Below, in pieces: positions 23,760-35,199 of a stretch of 64,000 nucleotides of DNA. Origin of the DNA: Chimonanthus salicifolius (taxonomy: Eukaryota > Streptophyta > Magnoliopsida > Laurales > Calycanthaceae); assembly GCA_013350335.1 (NCBI GenBank), contig CM023538.1:50605195-50669194 (forward strand). Reading direction: 5' to 3'. The number at the start of each line of letters is the position of its first letter. The first letter of the stretch is position 1. The position numbers were made by a program, and so were the translations under genes. The notes under the pieces were generated by a model that was not told the DNA's origin, did no database searches, and was given only the letters and a program-made list of their open reading frames with translations.

Positions 23760-24850
23760 CAATAAAAAAACATAAAAATCCATTATTATGGATAGTATCG
23801 ACTTCTAATTTTCTAAACATTCATTTTCTTTCTCTGGAATAAAGGACAAAAACAAATGAATGTCAAGCATTGTTTAATGTTTGGAGCCTGGTTAAGTAAT
23901 AATGGCTCCAAAGTAGTATTTTAAAACCACGAATTGGATTGATTATGGAAACAATGGACATGGATGTGTCATGGATGAAACATGCTTAGTAGTAATACAA
24001 TATATGCTAAACATATCCTCTTATCTAACAAGAATAAAAGCATTTTAGACTTCCTTTTTTTAATTTTTTATATTATAATTGTGGTGTTTGTCATTAGTGC
24101 ATGCGTATGGACTCATGGAAGAAGCACTTAATATTTATATAGACTGTCAATAGAATATGAAATAGTGTAGACATTTTTATAAGATATCTAGAAGCGATCA
24201 AAATAATAGGTGAACTTTATCTAATTATTTTGGTTTTTATGATTTTGAATTTTAAAAATTTGATTGCTATAAGTTGTTTAATTTTTCATGATTTATCTTA
24301 CAAAGTTATAATGATTACATAAAGAAATTTTCCTTGAATTATAATATTCACGAAGTCTTATATCAATTATTAAATATGTTGTCTCCCTCTTAAAAATGAG
24401 CACTCGAGCCCCCCTAGACCTGCTCAAGTTCATATTTATATATAAAATTAATTATGAATTAAGTTGTACTTTTCAATCCATGAAAAGTTAAATTACTTTC
24501 AATTAATTTTTTAATTTGGAAAAAATATTAGGTGTTTTTTAACCAATCTAACTTGGAGAAGTGGATATTGGATGGATGGAAAGCATAAAGTATAAATATG
24601 ATGTGAAATGTGGAGCACTAAGGACATGTTAATCTTTTGAGATGAGTCTTGCAATTATTAATTATCCAAATCTGAATGAGACACCCATAACACATGTCAA
24701 TCTAAAGACCACATACCAGTCCAGCAATACAACCTCTTAGAAATGGAAAGGTTATTTAGAGCTTAGGCCGACCACATCAGCAGCACTTAAAAATAGGACC
24801 ACTTGAGAATGGAAGACAGCCTTGCCAATGGACTAAAGGTTATTTTTTTT
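23760..24850. other. AT-rich intergenic sequence
   Basis: No coding or repeat structure recognised apart from poly(A/T) runs. Confidence 0.45.
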
Positions 24851-24870
24851 TTTTAAAAAAAATTCTTTAT

Positions 24871-25038
24871 TTTTTTTTGAATTTACGTGTGGAAAACTGC
24901 AGGATACCCAGCGTAAAACCCCCACGGATGAGCCTACTACCCTTAGGGCACACCAAGATTAAGCCATGGGGGCTCGAACCTGCAACCTCTCCTTTCTTGA
25001 GGCGGGAGGTAACCAGTTGACCTACATCCATGTGGGTT
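24871..25038 (-). mobile_element. Au-type SINE, minus strand
   Basis: Read on the minus strand it begins near CCCACATGGATGTAGGTC (A-box region), has the B box GGTTCGAGCCC, then TTGGTGTGCCCTAAG, and ends AAATTC(A)n. The flanks share AAATTCTTTATTTTT-type sequence at both ends (about 24857-24876 and 25048-25065), a likely target duplication with adjoining A runs. The minus-strand open frame across it is not a gene. Confidence 0.85.
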
Positions 25039-25069
25039 AAAAAAAAAAAAAAATTCTTTATTTTTGAAT

Positions 25070-26694
25070 TTATTCGAAGAAAGCTCATATATCTTTAATA
25101 ATTCTTTTAAAAAAAAGCCCTTGACTGTTAGTAAAAATTAAAAAAAAATCCCTTTTATCTTGGTTCATTAATGATAAATTAATTTTTTAATTGATTTTTT
25201 TTTCAAATGTATGTGGTAACCGGTAAGTAGGGCTAGTTTAACTCATAGACTAAAAAGGCAACTGTGGCCCACGGTTAGGAAGTCGCTGTATTACCGCAAA
25301 TCGCTTTTTATATATCACATAAATGCATAATATATTACTGCAATCCTTTTTTAATTACAGTATAGATGCATAGACGCATAAATTTAAAAAAATCTTTTTA
25401 TTATAATTAAAATTAAAATTAAATATTACTTATAATAATATCTTAATATCAAGAATTCTCCATTTAGATTTTTTATCTTATACCTCAACTTATATCGAGA
25501 CAGCTCTAGTGGTAAAGATCGTTTGATAAATCTAGATCCTCTCAAAGTGAACTAGACCCATTAAAATTTGACTTAATCACATTATCTGAACTGAATCCAA
25601 TATTTGAACTGAATCCAATATTTTAAATAAGGATCAATGAGGACGAGACCTCCACCACTTTTATAAAATTCGGACTCCCTCTGGTAGATATGGATTGTTA
25701 ATAGTGTCGTGACTATTTTATTTCTCAAAATTATCCATCGTAGCGTCATCCACACCCCTCCTTATTAATTATCAAAAACCCTATACAGAAATACTTAGTC
25801 TTAATAATTACGGAGAAACCTTCTAAAAATGAATTTTAAAATTTTATTGTTGGATCTAATATAAAGAGGACTATGTGAGTAGTTGTTATATAAATTTTCA
25901 CCGTTAACTAATGAAGGTCGACGTCGTATAGTTTGGATCATCAAGTGAAAATTTATTTACCTTTCATATATATAAGTAATTGATGGAATTTATCTAATTA
26001 TATGTCTAATTAGTATATCTAGCTATTGTATTTCACTAACAATAACCTATTAATTATTATATTATCATGTGCTGCATCGTCAAACTTCACTGCCACTCTT
26101 ATTTTCATTTATTCTCTCTCATCCAGTCATTATCATCATTATCTATATTGTTTATTTATATGGCTTTGTTGGATGTATTTGTCTGTTTCAGTTTGAGCAC
26201 AGACCTAATCTCTTTGACTTGCTCCTTCGCCCCAACAATATATTAATTGCTTTGTCCGGGTAGGGCCTTCCCACTCACATTTAGAGCACGTGACCTTTTG
26301 TAATTATTAAAGTCTGTCTTTGTTCACGAGGCAAATATGGCATCTAAATCATTTAATAAGTTATTTTTTATATTTAACTTTAAATTACGATTTAATGCAT
26401 TTCATCATTAAATTATACAATAGAATAAAATATCAATAATTTTATTTTGATCTTAAAAAATCAAAATCTAAAATAATTTGATAAAATTTATTTCAAATAA
26501 TTTGTTAGTTCACACTAGACTTTTTAAATCCAAAAATGTGGAATATCCACTCTTTTAAAAATGAAGTAGTAAAACTTGGGATAATAATCACAATTGATAC
26601 GTATTGTATTTGCCATTCAAATATGATATCAGCCGATATCATTAAATATCGCAGGTTTTTTTTAAAAAAAAATATTGATTTGTTCGTGGGCCCA
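25070..26694. other. AT-rich intergenic sequence
   Basis: No domain, LTR end or tandem repeat recognised. The ORF at 26069-26263 is short and hydrophobic, without context. Confidence 0.45.
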
Positions 26695-26699
26695 ACTGA

Positions 26700-27560
26700 T
26701 GTCACGCCTTGACCCAAAATATAGACACGTGATGGGAAATAATTTTACTTTTTCGAATACCACACGTGAAAATACACGTGTACTCACAACTCAATCATCA
26801 AGATCATAAATGAACTCAAATACCATTAATATCTCAAAAGGGACATAAATTCTCTACCATAAATGTTATCAAACATTCTAGAATTTATTACAACTAAATC
26901 CACATTGAATAAAATAGTATAAACAATATCACTAACTCAAATCAAATAAATAAAACAATTAACTCAATATGTAGGGCGTATAAAGCAACATGATAAACTA
27001 AGCTCTTCCTCAGGGTCCCTCGGACCCAGCTGATGCAACATTACTTGAAATTGCAATGACGTGAGTATAAACAAGACTCAGTGAGGAAATATGCATAGTA
27101 CACACTCACGCACCCACCTAATGATAATATATGAAGTGGAATATAAATAAGGCTATGCAATCATGTCATGCTATCAATATCATCTGTGGAAAGATAAACC
27201 CACATAAGGTCACCACTATGGAACGGGCAATCTAGATCCCTAGTGTGACTTAGGGTCCACAACTTACTAAGCAGGTGACTCATGCCTAGTTGGTATATCA
27301 TCCAACAAGGGTGTAATGCCAAACCCTACGCACAAACGGGCGCCTTACCAAGCTGACTCATCATTTAAAGGTGCTCAATTCCTAACTATGCGTCCAACCA
27401 TCACATCTTATTATACTAGTACTACCCTCATGGAGTGTACATGTATCTAACCCTGTGCGTAAACATGAACGCCTTACCAAGTTGGTCCAATGTCCAATGA
27501 GTAAATGGTAACTTAGGCTTGCATTCACAAAAACTAGAAAAATCCAAAAAAGATTAGTAA
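26700..27560 (-). repeat. Truncated chromovirus-type LTR, minus strand
   Basis: The left edge TGTCACGCCTTGACCC is the reverse complement of a GGGTC..GGCGTGACA LTR end like that of the solo LTR at 4335. The body includes GGTCCCTCGGACCC and CACTCACGCACCC-like words typical of these LTRs in reverse. No TG start or matching 5 bp repeat (ACTGA) was found on the right, so the LTR is truncated, possibly by the Athila-like element that follows. The right boundary is approximate. Confidence 0.55.
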
Positions 27561-28082
27561 AATTGGTTCATCCATCGTATGCTAAAATCAATCTAGAACC
27601 ATCGTTCAAGGTTGTTTATGCTCAATAGGACACTCTCTAATGCAGTTTATGTTTAGTTCACCAATGAATAGTTTTGCTTCAAGCACGGTGTCTAGGCTAG
27701 TTTCGTCAGCAAGGCGTGAGGTCGAGCACGTCTAAGGATAAGCTGGGACGCGATTCCATTGTGATCTCCCACTTACCTGGGAACTTACCTGGCTGTGTTT
27801 GTGGTTAAAATCTTCTCAAAGGCTAAAATTTTCTATAAAGGAGATTGAGAACAGTCTAGAGTTTAGAATCCGTTTGTGTTAGCCAGTGAAATTCAGACTT
27901 TAGATTGAGGGCATATTTTGTGTGGATTTATTTTAGCGTGTTTGTCCGTGCTTGTGTATGAGTAGTTGGGTTCGCGACTCTACGAACCGTTTGGTTCGAG
28001 TTGAACTATCGTCGGTCCATCGGTTGTTGCATTTGGAGCGCAGTCAGGCTTATTCAAACTTAGTCTACTTCCACCACCTAAA

Positions 28083-28970
28083 ATGGCTGGAGAACAAGAG
28101 AAAATCCTTTGAGATTACTTCTCGCCAGTTACAGCCAACACACCTTTGGGCATAGCCCTTCCAGTGACTAATGCAACTTTTGAGTTGAAACCAACCCTAT
28201 TGCATCTCCTTCCTTCATTCTATGGTTTTGATCGTGAGGACCCTTATTTATATGTCAAAGAATTCTTGGAATCTGCTCTACTTTCAAATTCCAAAATTTT
28301 TTTGATGATTTCGTGAGACTTCGCTTGTTTCCTTTCTCTTAAAGAGAAAACGAAATCGTGGCTGAACACTTTACCCGCCAACTCCATCACAACTTGGGAC
28401 CAGTTGGTCAACAAGTTTCTGTGGTTCTTCCCAATGTCCAAAACCACCGCCCTTAAGAAAGAAATATCTAATTTTGTTCAAAAAGAGAGTGAACAATTCG
28501 GGGAATCATGGGAAAGATTCAAAGACCTGCTGAGTAAATGTCCCCATATGGTTTTGAACTATGGAGACTCTTACAATTTTTCTACGACGGTTTGACTACA
28601 CCAAACCGCACCAAGGTAGAATCTATGAAAGGTGGGGCATTCTTAAAACAAATTCAAATTGATGGATGACAATTTTTGGAAAATTTGGCGGTTATCTCTA
28701 AAAAATAAATTTCAATTCACACACCCAGAAAGGGGGGCTTGTACGAAGTTAGCCACGACTTCAATGTTAAGGTCACAATAGCAAATTTGACAAAGAAAGT
28801 AGAGACTTTAACAATGAATCAGATGATAGATCCGTCAATGGGTATGCAGTATGAAGTTTGTGCAATGTGTTCTAACCTAGGGCACACTGTCCAAAACTGT
28901 CATTCCTTAGGATCGATGCCCGAGTGCTCAGCCGAGCTGGCGAATGCACTCAACAATTTTGGAAGGTAGT
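28083..28970 (+). pseudogene. gag: Athila-like gag, N-terminal and nucleocapsid part
   Basis: From ATG 28083 the frame reads MAGEQEKIL, a stop, then DYFSPV, ELKPTLLHLLPSFYGF and EDPYLYVKEFLE, which match the start of Athila gag. KTKSWLNTLP, SITTWDQLVNKF, FPMSKT and FGESWERFKDLL follow as the capsid core. At least two stop codons (near 28110 and 28315) and a frameshift near 28600 break it. After the shift a zinc knuckle CAMCSNLGHTVQNC (CX2CX4HX4C, 28860-28901) is intact. The family packages element RNA into virus-like particles; this copy cannot make full-length Gag. Confidence 0.85.
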
Positions 28971-29491
28971 AGGGAACCCCTTTCTCTGCCACATACAACC
29001 CCAATTGGCAGAACCATCCAAATTTTTCATAGAGACAGAATCAACCTCCAATGAACCAAGGGGGACAACTGTTCAATCTGCCTAATAACCCCCCACACCA
29101 GACATATCCTCCTGTCTACCAACTAGTTTTTCAGCAACAGAAGCCTTCTTTGGAGGATACACTCCAACAATTCATGGAGTCAACCCAACATGCTTTGCAG
29201 TCTAATTCACAAGCAATGCTAAAGCTTGAAACACAGTTGGGACAATTGGCAAATGCAATAGGAGAGGGGGAAAAAGGAAAATTTTCCAGTCATCTTGTTC
29301 CTAATCCTAAGGGTCAGTTTGAAGTAGGGAACCCTCCTACTTCCAGTGTGCATCACAAGGATGTTAAATCCATTACTACCCTTAGGTCAGGAAAAATATT
29401 TGACAACCAAGTTAGGATGCCTGAGGAAGAAAAGCACCCGACCAAAAACAAGGTCAAAGGGAACCAACTGTGGGTACTGATCACCTGGTAG
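28971..29491 (+). pseudogene. Athila-like gag C-terminal/linker region
   Basis: The proline- and glutamine-rich stretch is followed by LETQLGQLANAIGEGEKGKF and ITTLRSGKI, conserved in the Athila gag-protease linker. It is open from 29051 to 29491 in the same frame as the zinc knuckle but preceded by stops, and the next domain is in another frame. No enzymatic activity is expected here. Confidence 0.75.
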
Positions 29492-30231
29492 AGCCTGAGA
29501 AGCCAAAATCTCATGAGTCAAGAGAGAATGAGTGTGCCCCTAGACCTTTTGTTCCTAAAGCTCTTTACCCACAGAGACTAACTCCGAATAAGAAAGGTGC
29601 ACCGTATAGTGATGTGTTAGAGATATTTAAGCAAGTTTGCATTAATATCCTTTTCCTTGATGCTATTCACGAAGTGCCTTCTTATGCAAATTTTTTGAAA
29701 GATATCTGTACAGTGAAAAGGAAAACCAATATCCCGAAGAAAGCATTTCTCACTGAACACGTTAGCTCCATTGTTGAACAAAAAACTCCTGTCAAGTATA
29801 AAGATCCTACGTGTCCTACTATTTCATGTGTCATTGGTGACCATTCGATTGATCGAGCTTTACTTGACTTAGGGGCGAGTGTTAATTTGTTGCTGTATTC
29901 AGTATATGTGCAATTGCTAAAACCCACTCCTGTTACACTTCAATTAGCTGACAGATCAGTAAAAATCCCTCGAAATGTAATAGAAGATGTTCTGATCAAG
30001 GTTGATAAATTTTACTTTCCAGTAGACTTTATAGTCCTTGACACACAACTTGTGATGAATACTAATGGGCAAATTCTGGTAATTTTGGACCGACCATTTT
30101 TGGTCAGCTCAAATGCATTAATCAATTGTCAGAATGGAGTGCTGAAATTGTCATTTGGCAACATGACTGTAGAACTCAATGTGTTCAATGTGAGTCAACA
30201 ATTCCAGACACAGAGGACCTGTGTGAGGTAA
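29470..30231 (+). pseudogene. Athila-like retropepsin (protease) region
   Basis: The open frame of 253 codons includes RLTPNKKGAPYSDVLEIFKQ, typical of Athila before the protease, and the protease motif LLDLGASVNLLLYSVY. The catalytic D-[ST]-G is represented by D-L-G-A as in other Athila elements. VILDRPFL further on matches the second conserved block (ILGRPFL), with D for G. The frame closes at 30231 and pol resumes in another frame. Confidence 0.8.
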
Positions 30232-31601
30232 ATCTAATTGAGAGTACAGTTCATGAATCACTTTTGCAACTCATTAGTGATGACTCTTTTGAGAAGTATC
30301 TGGCAAATTTTGGCATGGATTTTGATGATGATAGTTTTGTCAGAGATGTGAATGCTTTGTTAGAATCCACCCCATTTTTTGATACTGATAAGTGGAAAGC
30401 CAAACTTGAAAATCCTCTAGTTGTTAAGTCTGCACCTGTCCCATCCATTGAAAAGCCACCTAAGCTGGATTTGAAACCATTGCCTGACACACTTAAGAAT
30501 GCATTTCTAGAACCGTCTCAGACCTTGCCCATGATTATAGTTTCAAATTTGGATGATGATCAAGAACATGAATTGTTAAATGTTCTTCAGGAACACAAGG
30601 AAGCTATAGGGTGGTCCATTGCTGATATCAAAGGCATCAGCCCTTCTGTGGTCATGCACAAAATTCATCTGGAAGAAAATGTCAAACCCTCGCGTGAACC
30701 ACAAAGGCGGTTGAATCCTGCCATGCAGGGAGTGGTAAAAACTGAAATTTTGAAACTCTTGGAATCGGGTATCATTTAACCCATCTCTGATAGTCGTTGG
30801 GTGAGTCCAATTCAGGTGGTTCCAAAAAAGTCTGGTGTTACGGTAGTAAAGAATGATGAGAAAGAGTTAGTCCCAAATGATGAGAAAGAGTTAGTCCCAA
30901 CCCGTGTTCAGACAGGTTGGCTAGTCCGTATTGACTACCGAAAATTGAACTCCATGACAAGGAAGGACCATTTTCCCCTTCCTTTCATTGATCAGATGTT
31001 GGAACGGTTAGCCGATCATGCGTATTACTGTTTCCTTGATGGATATTCCGGCTATAACCAAATCGTTGTTACTACTGAAGATCAAGAAAATACCACTTTC
31101 ACTTGTCCTTTTGGAATGTTCGCCAACCGTCGAATGCCCTTTGGGCTATGTAATGCACTCGCCACTTTTCAGCGATGCATGGTTAGCATTTTCTTTAACA
31201 TGGTAGAACGGTTCCTAGAGGTATTCATGGATGACTTTTCCATATTTGGGTCTTCTTTTGATCAATGTCTACACCACCTAACCTTAGTGTTAGCACGGTG
31301 TAAAGAGAAAATTCTTGTTCTCAACTGGGAGAAATGTCATTTTATGGTAAAACAAGGCATCGTTCTTGAGCATGTTATTTCTCAGAAAGGTATCGAGGTT
31401 GACAAGGCCAAAGTTGATCTAATTTCCAACCTTCCTCATCCACAAACTGTGAAGGAAATTAGATCATTTTTGGGTCATGTAGATTTTTACAGACGGTTCA
31501 TCAAAGGTTTTAGTTACATTTCTAGACCTTTGTGTAAATTACTTGCCAAAGATATATCATTTATCTTTGACAATGATTGCATCCATGCTTTTGATAAATG
31601 A
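30126..31601 (+). pseudogene. pol: Athila-like reverse transcriptase
   Basis: The frame carries the pre-RT region (EHKEAIGWSIADIKGISPS), is stopped at 30777-30779, and continues as VSPIQVVPKKSGVTVV and the RT core: [47 protein letters not shown] and the catalytic FMDD (31224-31235), intact in sequence. The connection domain IRSFLGHVDFYRRFIKGFS follows. It ends at a TGA at 31599, probably from an ancestral sense codon. A 24 bp in-frame duplication lies at 30852-30899. The family enzyme copies element RNA into DNA. Confidence 0.9.
30852..30899 (+). repeat. 24 bp tandem duplication inside RT
   Basis: Two identical 24 bp units start at 30852 and 30876 (each encodes NDEKELVP), just before the VRIDYRKLN block. 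Related elements have one such segment. The reading frame is kept. Confidence 0.95.
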
Positions 31602-32168
31602 AAGACTGCATTGACGTCGGCACCTATCATTCAACCTCCTAATTGGATTGTACCTTTCGAGATTATGTGCGATGCCTTTGATTCCGCAGTCGGAGTTGTT
31701 TTGGGCCAGGGGGTGAATAAACTTCCCCATGTGATCTCCTATGCCAGTAAAACTCTGAATGATGCTCAAATTCATTATTCCACCATGGAAAAGGAGTTGT
31801 TAGCAGTCTTTTTTGCACTTGATAAATTTGGGTCCTATTTTGTAGGGTCTAAGGTCATAGTATATTAGGACCATGCTGCATTGAAGTATCTTTTATCAAA
31901 GAAATATGCTAAATCTCATCTTATCCGATAGATTTTGTTGCTACAAGAGTTTGATATTGAGATCCGGGATAAGAAGGGTTCTGAAAATGTTGTAGCAGAC
32001 CACTTATCCAGATTAGCGGCAGAGTTTACTGACAATTCTTTGCCCATCACAAAGACCTTTCCTGATGAACAATTGTTGCATGTCTCCCAATTACCTTGGT
32101 TTGCTGACATAGTCAACTATCTTGTTATTGAGCAAATGCCTTCACATTGGACCAAACAGGATAGATAA
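31602..32168 (+). pseudogene. Athila-like RNase H region
   Basis: In the RT frame after the stop at 31599: PFEIMCDAFDSAVGVVLGQ (catalytic D in CDA, with DSAVGVVL), VISYASKTLNDAQ and ELLAVFFALDKFGSYF. After stops at 31866 and 31929 comes FDIEIRDKKGSENVVADHLS, the conserved end of the domain. It degrades RNA in RNA-DNA hybrids in intact relatives. Stops at 31866, 31929 and 32166 disable it. Confidence 0.85.
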
Positions 32169-33317
32169 AAAAATTTGGTTGGGTAAAATACTTCTTTTGG
32201 GATGATCCGTACTTATTGTACTGTTCTAATCAGATCATTAGGAGATGCATCCCTGAGAGTGATCAACAAGATGTTAGCCGTGTCTATCATGATCATGCTT
32301 GTGGAGGCCATTTTAGTGGAAAAAAGGCCGCTGCCAAAATTTTACGGTGTGGGTTCTATTGGCCTTCAATTTTTTGAGATTCCCATACATATTGTGTAGC
32401 TTGTGAGATATGCCAGAAATGAGGGAGCATTTCACGAAGGAATATGATGTCCCTAAACTCGATCATGGTGATTGAAATATTTGATGTTTGGGATATTGAT
32501 TATATGGGACCATTCCCCAATTCATTTAGTAATTTGTATATCCTCGTCTGAGTGGATTATGTGTCCAATGGGTAGAAGCGATTGCATGCAAAACAAATGA
32601 CCACAAGTTGGTAATTCGCTTCTTGAAGGAGAACATCTTTTCCCGATTTGGAATGCCACGCGTTATTATTAGCGATGGGGGAAAGCACTTTTGTAATAGG
32701 CTTTTTGAGCATTTAATGAAAACCTATAGCATTACTCATAAAGTTGCAACTCCTTACCACCCACAAACAAGTGGTCAAGTTGAAGTTTCAAATCGGGAAA
32801 TCAAGCACATTCTTGAGAAGACGGTAAACCCAAATAGGAAAGATTGGTCTTTGAGACTCCTATGGGCTTATCTCACTGCATTCAAGATCCCAATTGGAAT
32901 GTCTCCTTATCGACTTTTGTACGGAAAAACTTGTCACCTCCTTGTAGAGTTAGAGCACAGAGTATTTTGGGCAATCAAGCATTTGAATTTTACTCTTGAC
33001 GAGGCCGGGATACATAGAAAACTCCAACTCAATGAATTGGAGGAAATTAGGAATGTTGCATACATCTGTGCAAAAAGGTATAAGGACCAAATGAAGATAC
33101 TTCATGATAAAAACATTCTAAGAAAGTTCTTCACACCTGGTCAGAAGGTCTTTTTATACAATTCTCGTCTGCATCTATTTCCAGGAAAGTTGCATTCCTG
33201 ATGGTCCGGCCCATTTCTCGTTCGTATTGTTTATCCTCATGGGGTTGTGGAGATTGAAAATCCTAAAAATGGTGATGTGTTTAAAGTCAATGGTCAAAGG
33301 TTGAAACCAAGGTGATA
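32169..33317 (+). pseudogene. Athila-like integrase
   Basis: Broken frames contain zinc-binding-like segments (DHACGGHFS, CVACEICQK near 32295-32415) and the first catalytic region [12 protein letters not shown] (near 32490-32520). An open frame at 32608-33201 holds [17 protein letters not shown] (second Asp) and [20 protein letters not shown] (Glu, written QVEVSNRE). The C-terminal part runs to about 33317. It is in a different frame from the RT. The family enzyme inserts the DNA copy into the genome. Confidence 0.85.
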
Positions 33318-33615
33318 TAGTTTGCACCATGTGTCTAATGTGTTTGATGTTGTTTATCTTTAGTGCACATTGGAGCCACCCAAGGTGATATCTTTTCTCC
33401 AGACTCTTTTTAATTTTATTCCTTTCAATTTTCTGTACAATATTTGCATACGCATGTTTGGATTTTTATTTAAAGGAATCATTGAGGACAATGTTTAGTT
33501 CAAGTTTGGGGGTAAGGAATTACATTGTGCCAAAAGTTACATTAAAAAAATAATTAAAATTTTTTATTTTCTTTCAAAATATAATTTCCATTAGGGTTTT
33601 TGAGAATCTCCTAAC
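33318..33615 (+). other. Post-pol region of the Athila-like element
   Basis: Contains ATTGAGGACAATGTTTAG and CAAGTTTGGGGGTAAGG, resembling the post-pol passage of Athila elements. No env-like open frame is visible. The TRIM insertion at 33616 ends the recognisable part. Confidence 0.55.
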
Positions 33616-33748
33616 TGTAATGACCCTTACCCGAATCTGACCCGCATAATACTATTCGTTGTGGGCCCACACAAGCTCGCATGACTTTACATTGGGCCCA
33701 GAGCGGACAACATTGTCCAAGTTGGATTCAGGTCAGGGTCATTATAAA

Positions 33749-33760
33749 TGGTATCAGATA
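33749..33760 (+). other. TRIM primer binding site, initiator Met tRNA type
   Basis: TGGTATCAGATA matches TGGTATCAGAGC for its first ten bases and lies two bases after the 5' LTR end. Confidence 0.7.
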
Positions 33761-34056
33761 TCAAGGTTCAAACCCTCAACATGTATGGGCCCTTTACCCC
33801 TTTCCTGTGTTGTAGTCGAGCTAAGCCCAGGACGGCCCAAAGGCAGCTGACTAAATTGTTGTAATGGAACCAAATCGAGGGCGGCTCTAGGCTTAAGTGG
33901 GGTGGATTGTGATGGCCCCAGCCCAGAGGCTAAGAAGGCCGAGCCCAATAGGGCCAGAAATTGAGAAAATGAACCAGTGTCGGTCCGACCGACAAGCACA
34001 GTCAGTTCGACCGACGAAAAAGTCCCACATTGCCCAAGAGCAAAGAATGAAGGGGG

Positions 34057-34064
34057 TATATAAG
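34057..34064 (+). promoter_or_regulatory. TATA box in TRIM 3' LTR
   Basis: TATATAAG follows AAAGTCCCACATTGCCCAAG at the spacing seen in other TRIM LTRs, matching the octamer at 9329-9336. A promoter retained in a 3' LTR could drive transcription into the flank; this is inference. Confidence 0.55.
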
Positions 34065-34215
34065 AGGGAGCACACCCCTAACCCAGCACAATGTAAAGTC
34101 GTGCGGGCATGTGTCGGCCCAGAGAGGATAGTATTCTGAGGATCAGATTCAGGTCAGGGTCGTTACACTAACTACTTGGAATAAGATGCTAAATGAGGCA
34201 TGAGTTCCAAAAATA

Positions 34216-34400
34216 TAGGTAGTGATTTTTGCACTATGAGTTTTTCTCATGGAGCACCAAATTTAAAGGAATTTTAATTTTGTCTTTAGTTTTGAGAAAG
34301 AGAAAAAGAGAGGGAAAAAAGAAAATAAGGGCAAAATTGAAATTTCCTTTAAAGTTTGGTTCAGCATGAAAAAAACTGATGGTGCAATAATCACTACCCA
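34216..34400. mobile_element. MITE with long terminal inverted repeats, 185 bp
   Basis: The left arm (TAGGTAGTGATTTTTGCAC.., about 65 bp) is the near reverse complement of the right arm (..GGTGCAATAATCACTACCCA). The arms include GGAATTTTAATTTTG against CAAAATTGAAATTTCC. AAAATA flanks each side (34210-34215, 34401-34406), a probable 6 bp target duplication. The short purine-rich centre encodes nothing. The superfamily is unassigned. Confidence 0.75.
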
Positions 34401-34406
34401 AAAATA

Positions 34407-35165
34407 AGTGTTTGATCTAATAAATATTTTTCGTGCTTTGTGAACAAGTATATATATATAATAAGTGTTTGTTCTTACTCAAGCTCCTCTTCATTTTCTA
34501 CATTTTCTTGAATGGCATAAAAGTTAATCATCTATTAATAATTTTTTTTAAAGGAGACAAAGCTAGAAATTCATTAAAATGTAAATATAAGTACATAGAA
34601 CTCTATGATTTGTATAAAAGAGTTTTACAAATCAAAAAGAAGAAGAGAAAAGAAAAAAATGAATCAAACTATTCATGGAAAAATACAACACAATAAAAGA
34701 AAAAAAAATCCAAACTTTTGGAAACCTATTTCCTCATTCTTCTGCTCAAGCAACCCTGCCATGAAAGGTAAAAATCCTTTAGAGAATACCTAGTAAACTC
34801 CTTACACAATGAAATCAAACCCACAATGTCCAATTTCGCCTTCTCAAAATCATCTCTTACTTCTAGAGACTTAACTTCAAAATTCTATTATTTATCTTCT
34901 CCCATACAAATGAGAATATGACAATTGAGATTAGTCTCCTGATCTGAATTCGAATGCTTAAAAGAACAATTAGAGAGAAATACCAGTAGAAAGAGAGAAT
35001 TAAAGAGAGAGTCAAACATTTGGGAAGAAAATCCTTTTCCATTTTTTTTCTTTTCTTCTATTCTCCAAAACTTCGATAGTACAATCACTCTAACGTGTTT
35101 TGTCATCTGTAGAACCGCTGATTACAACAAAAACAAAAGAAAACTGCAAGGGAAACTGCCACGAA
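34407..35165. other. AT-rich sequence, probably LTR of the minus-strand gypsy element
   Basis: No gene. It lies on the LTR side of the gypsy element at 35.6-40.1 kb. Because the far LTR end (TG on the plus strand with a target duplication) could not be placed, the assignment is inference. Short A-rich open frames here are not genes. Confidence 0.35.
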
Positions 35166-35199
35166 CTGTTAATTTTCGTGTGCAGTTGACGCATCAGTT

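Larger units (their letters stand above)
27600..33600 (+). mobile_element. Athila-like Ty3/gypsy retrotransposon, degenerate, LTRs not found
   Basis: gag, protease, RT, RNase H and integrase similarities run in the normal order on the plus strand, spread over three frames by frameshifts and several in-frame stops. The post-pol segment has an ATTGAGGACAATG...AAGTTTGGGGGTAAGG passage typical of Athila elements. Neither LTR was identified; the left flank is another LTR fragment and the right side is occupied by a TRIM and a small TIR element. The copy cannot be autonomous. Boundaries are approximate. Confidence 0.75.
33616..34167 (+). mobile_element. TRIM retrotransposon with unequal LTRs, 552 bp
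   Basis: The 5' LTR (33616-33746) starts TGTAATGACCC and ends GGGTCATTATA. A primer binding site follows. The 3' LTR (about 33909-34167) starts TGTGATGGCCCCAGCC after a purine stretch (TAAGTGGGGTGG) and ends GGGTCGTTACA. CTAAC flanks both sides (33611-33615, 34168-34172), a perfect 5 bp target duplication. The 5' LTR is about half the length of the 3' LTR, having lost the middle part with the TATA box. No protein is encoded. Confidence 0.88.
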
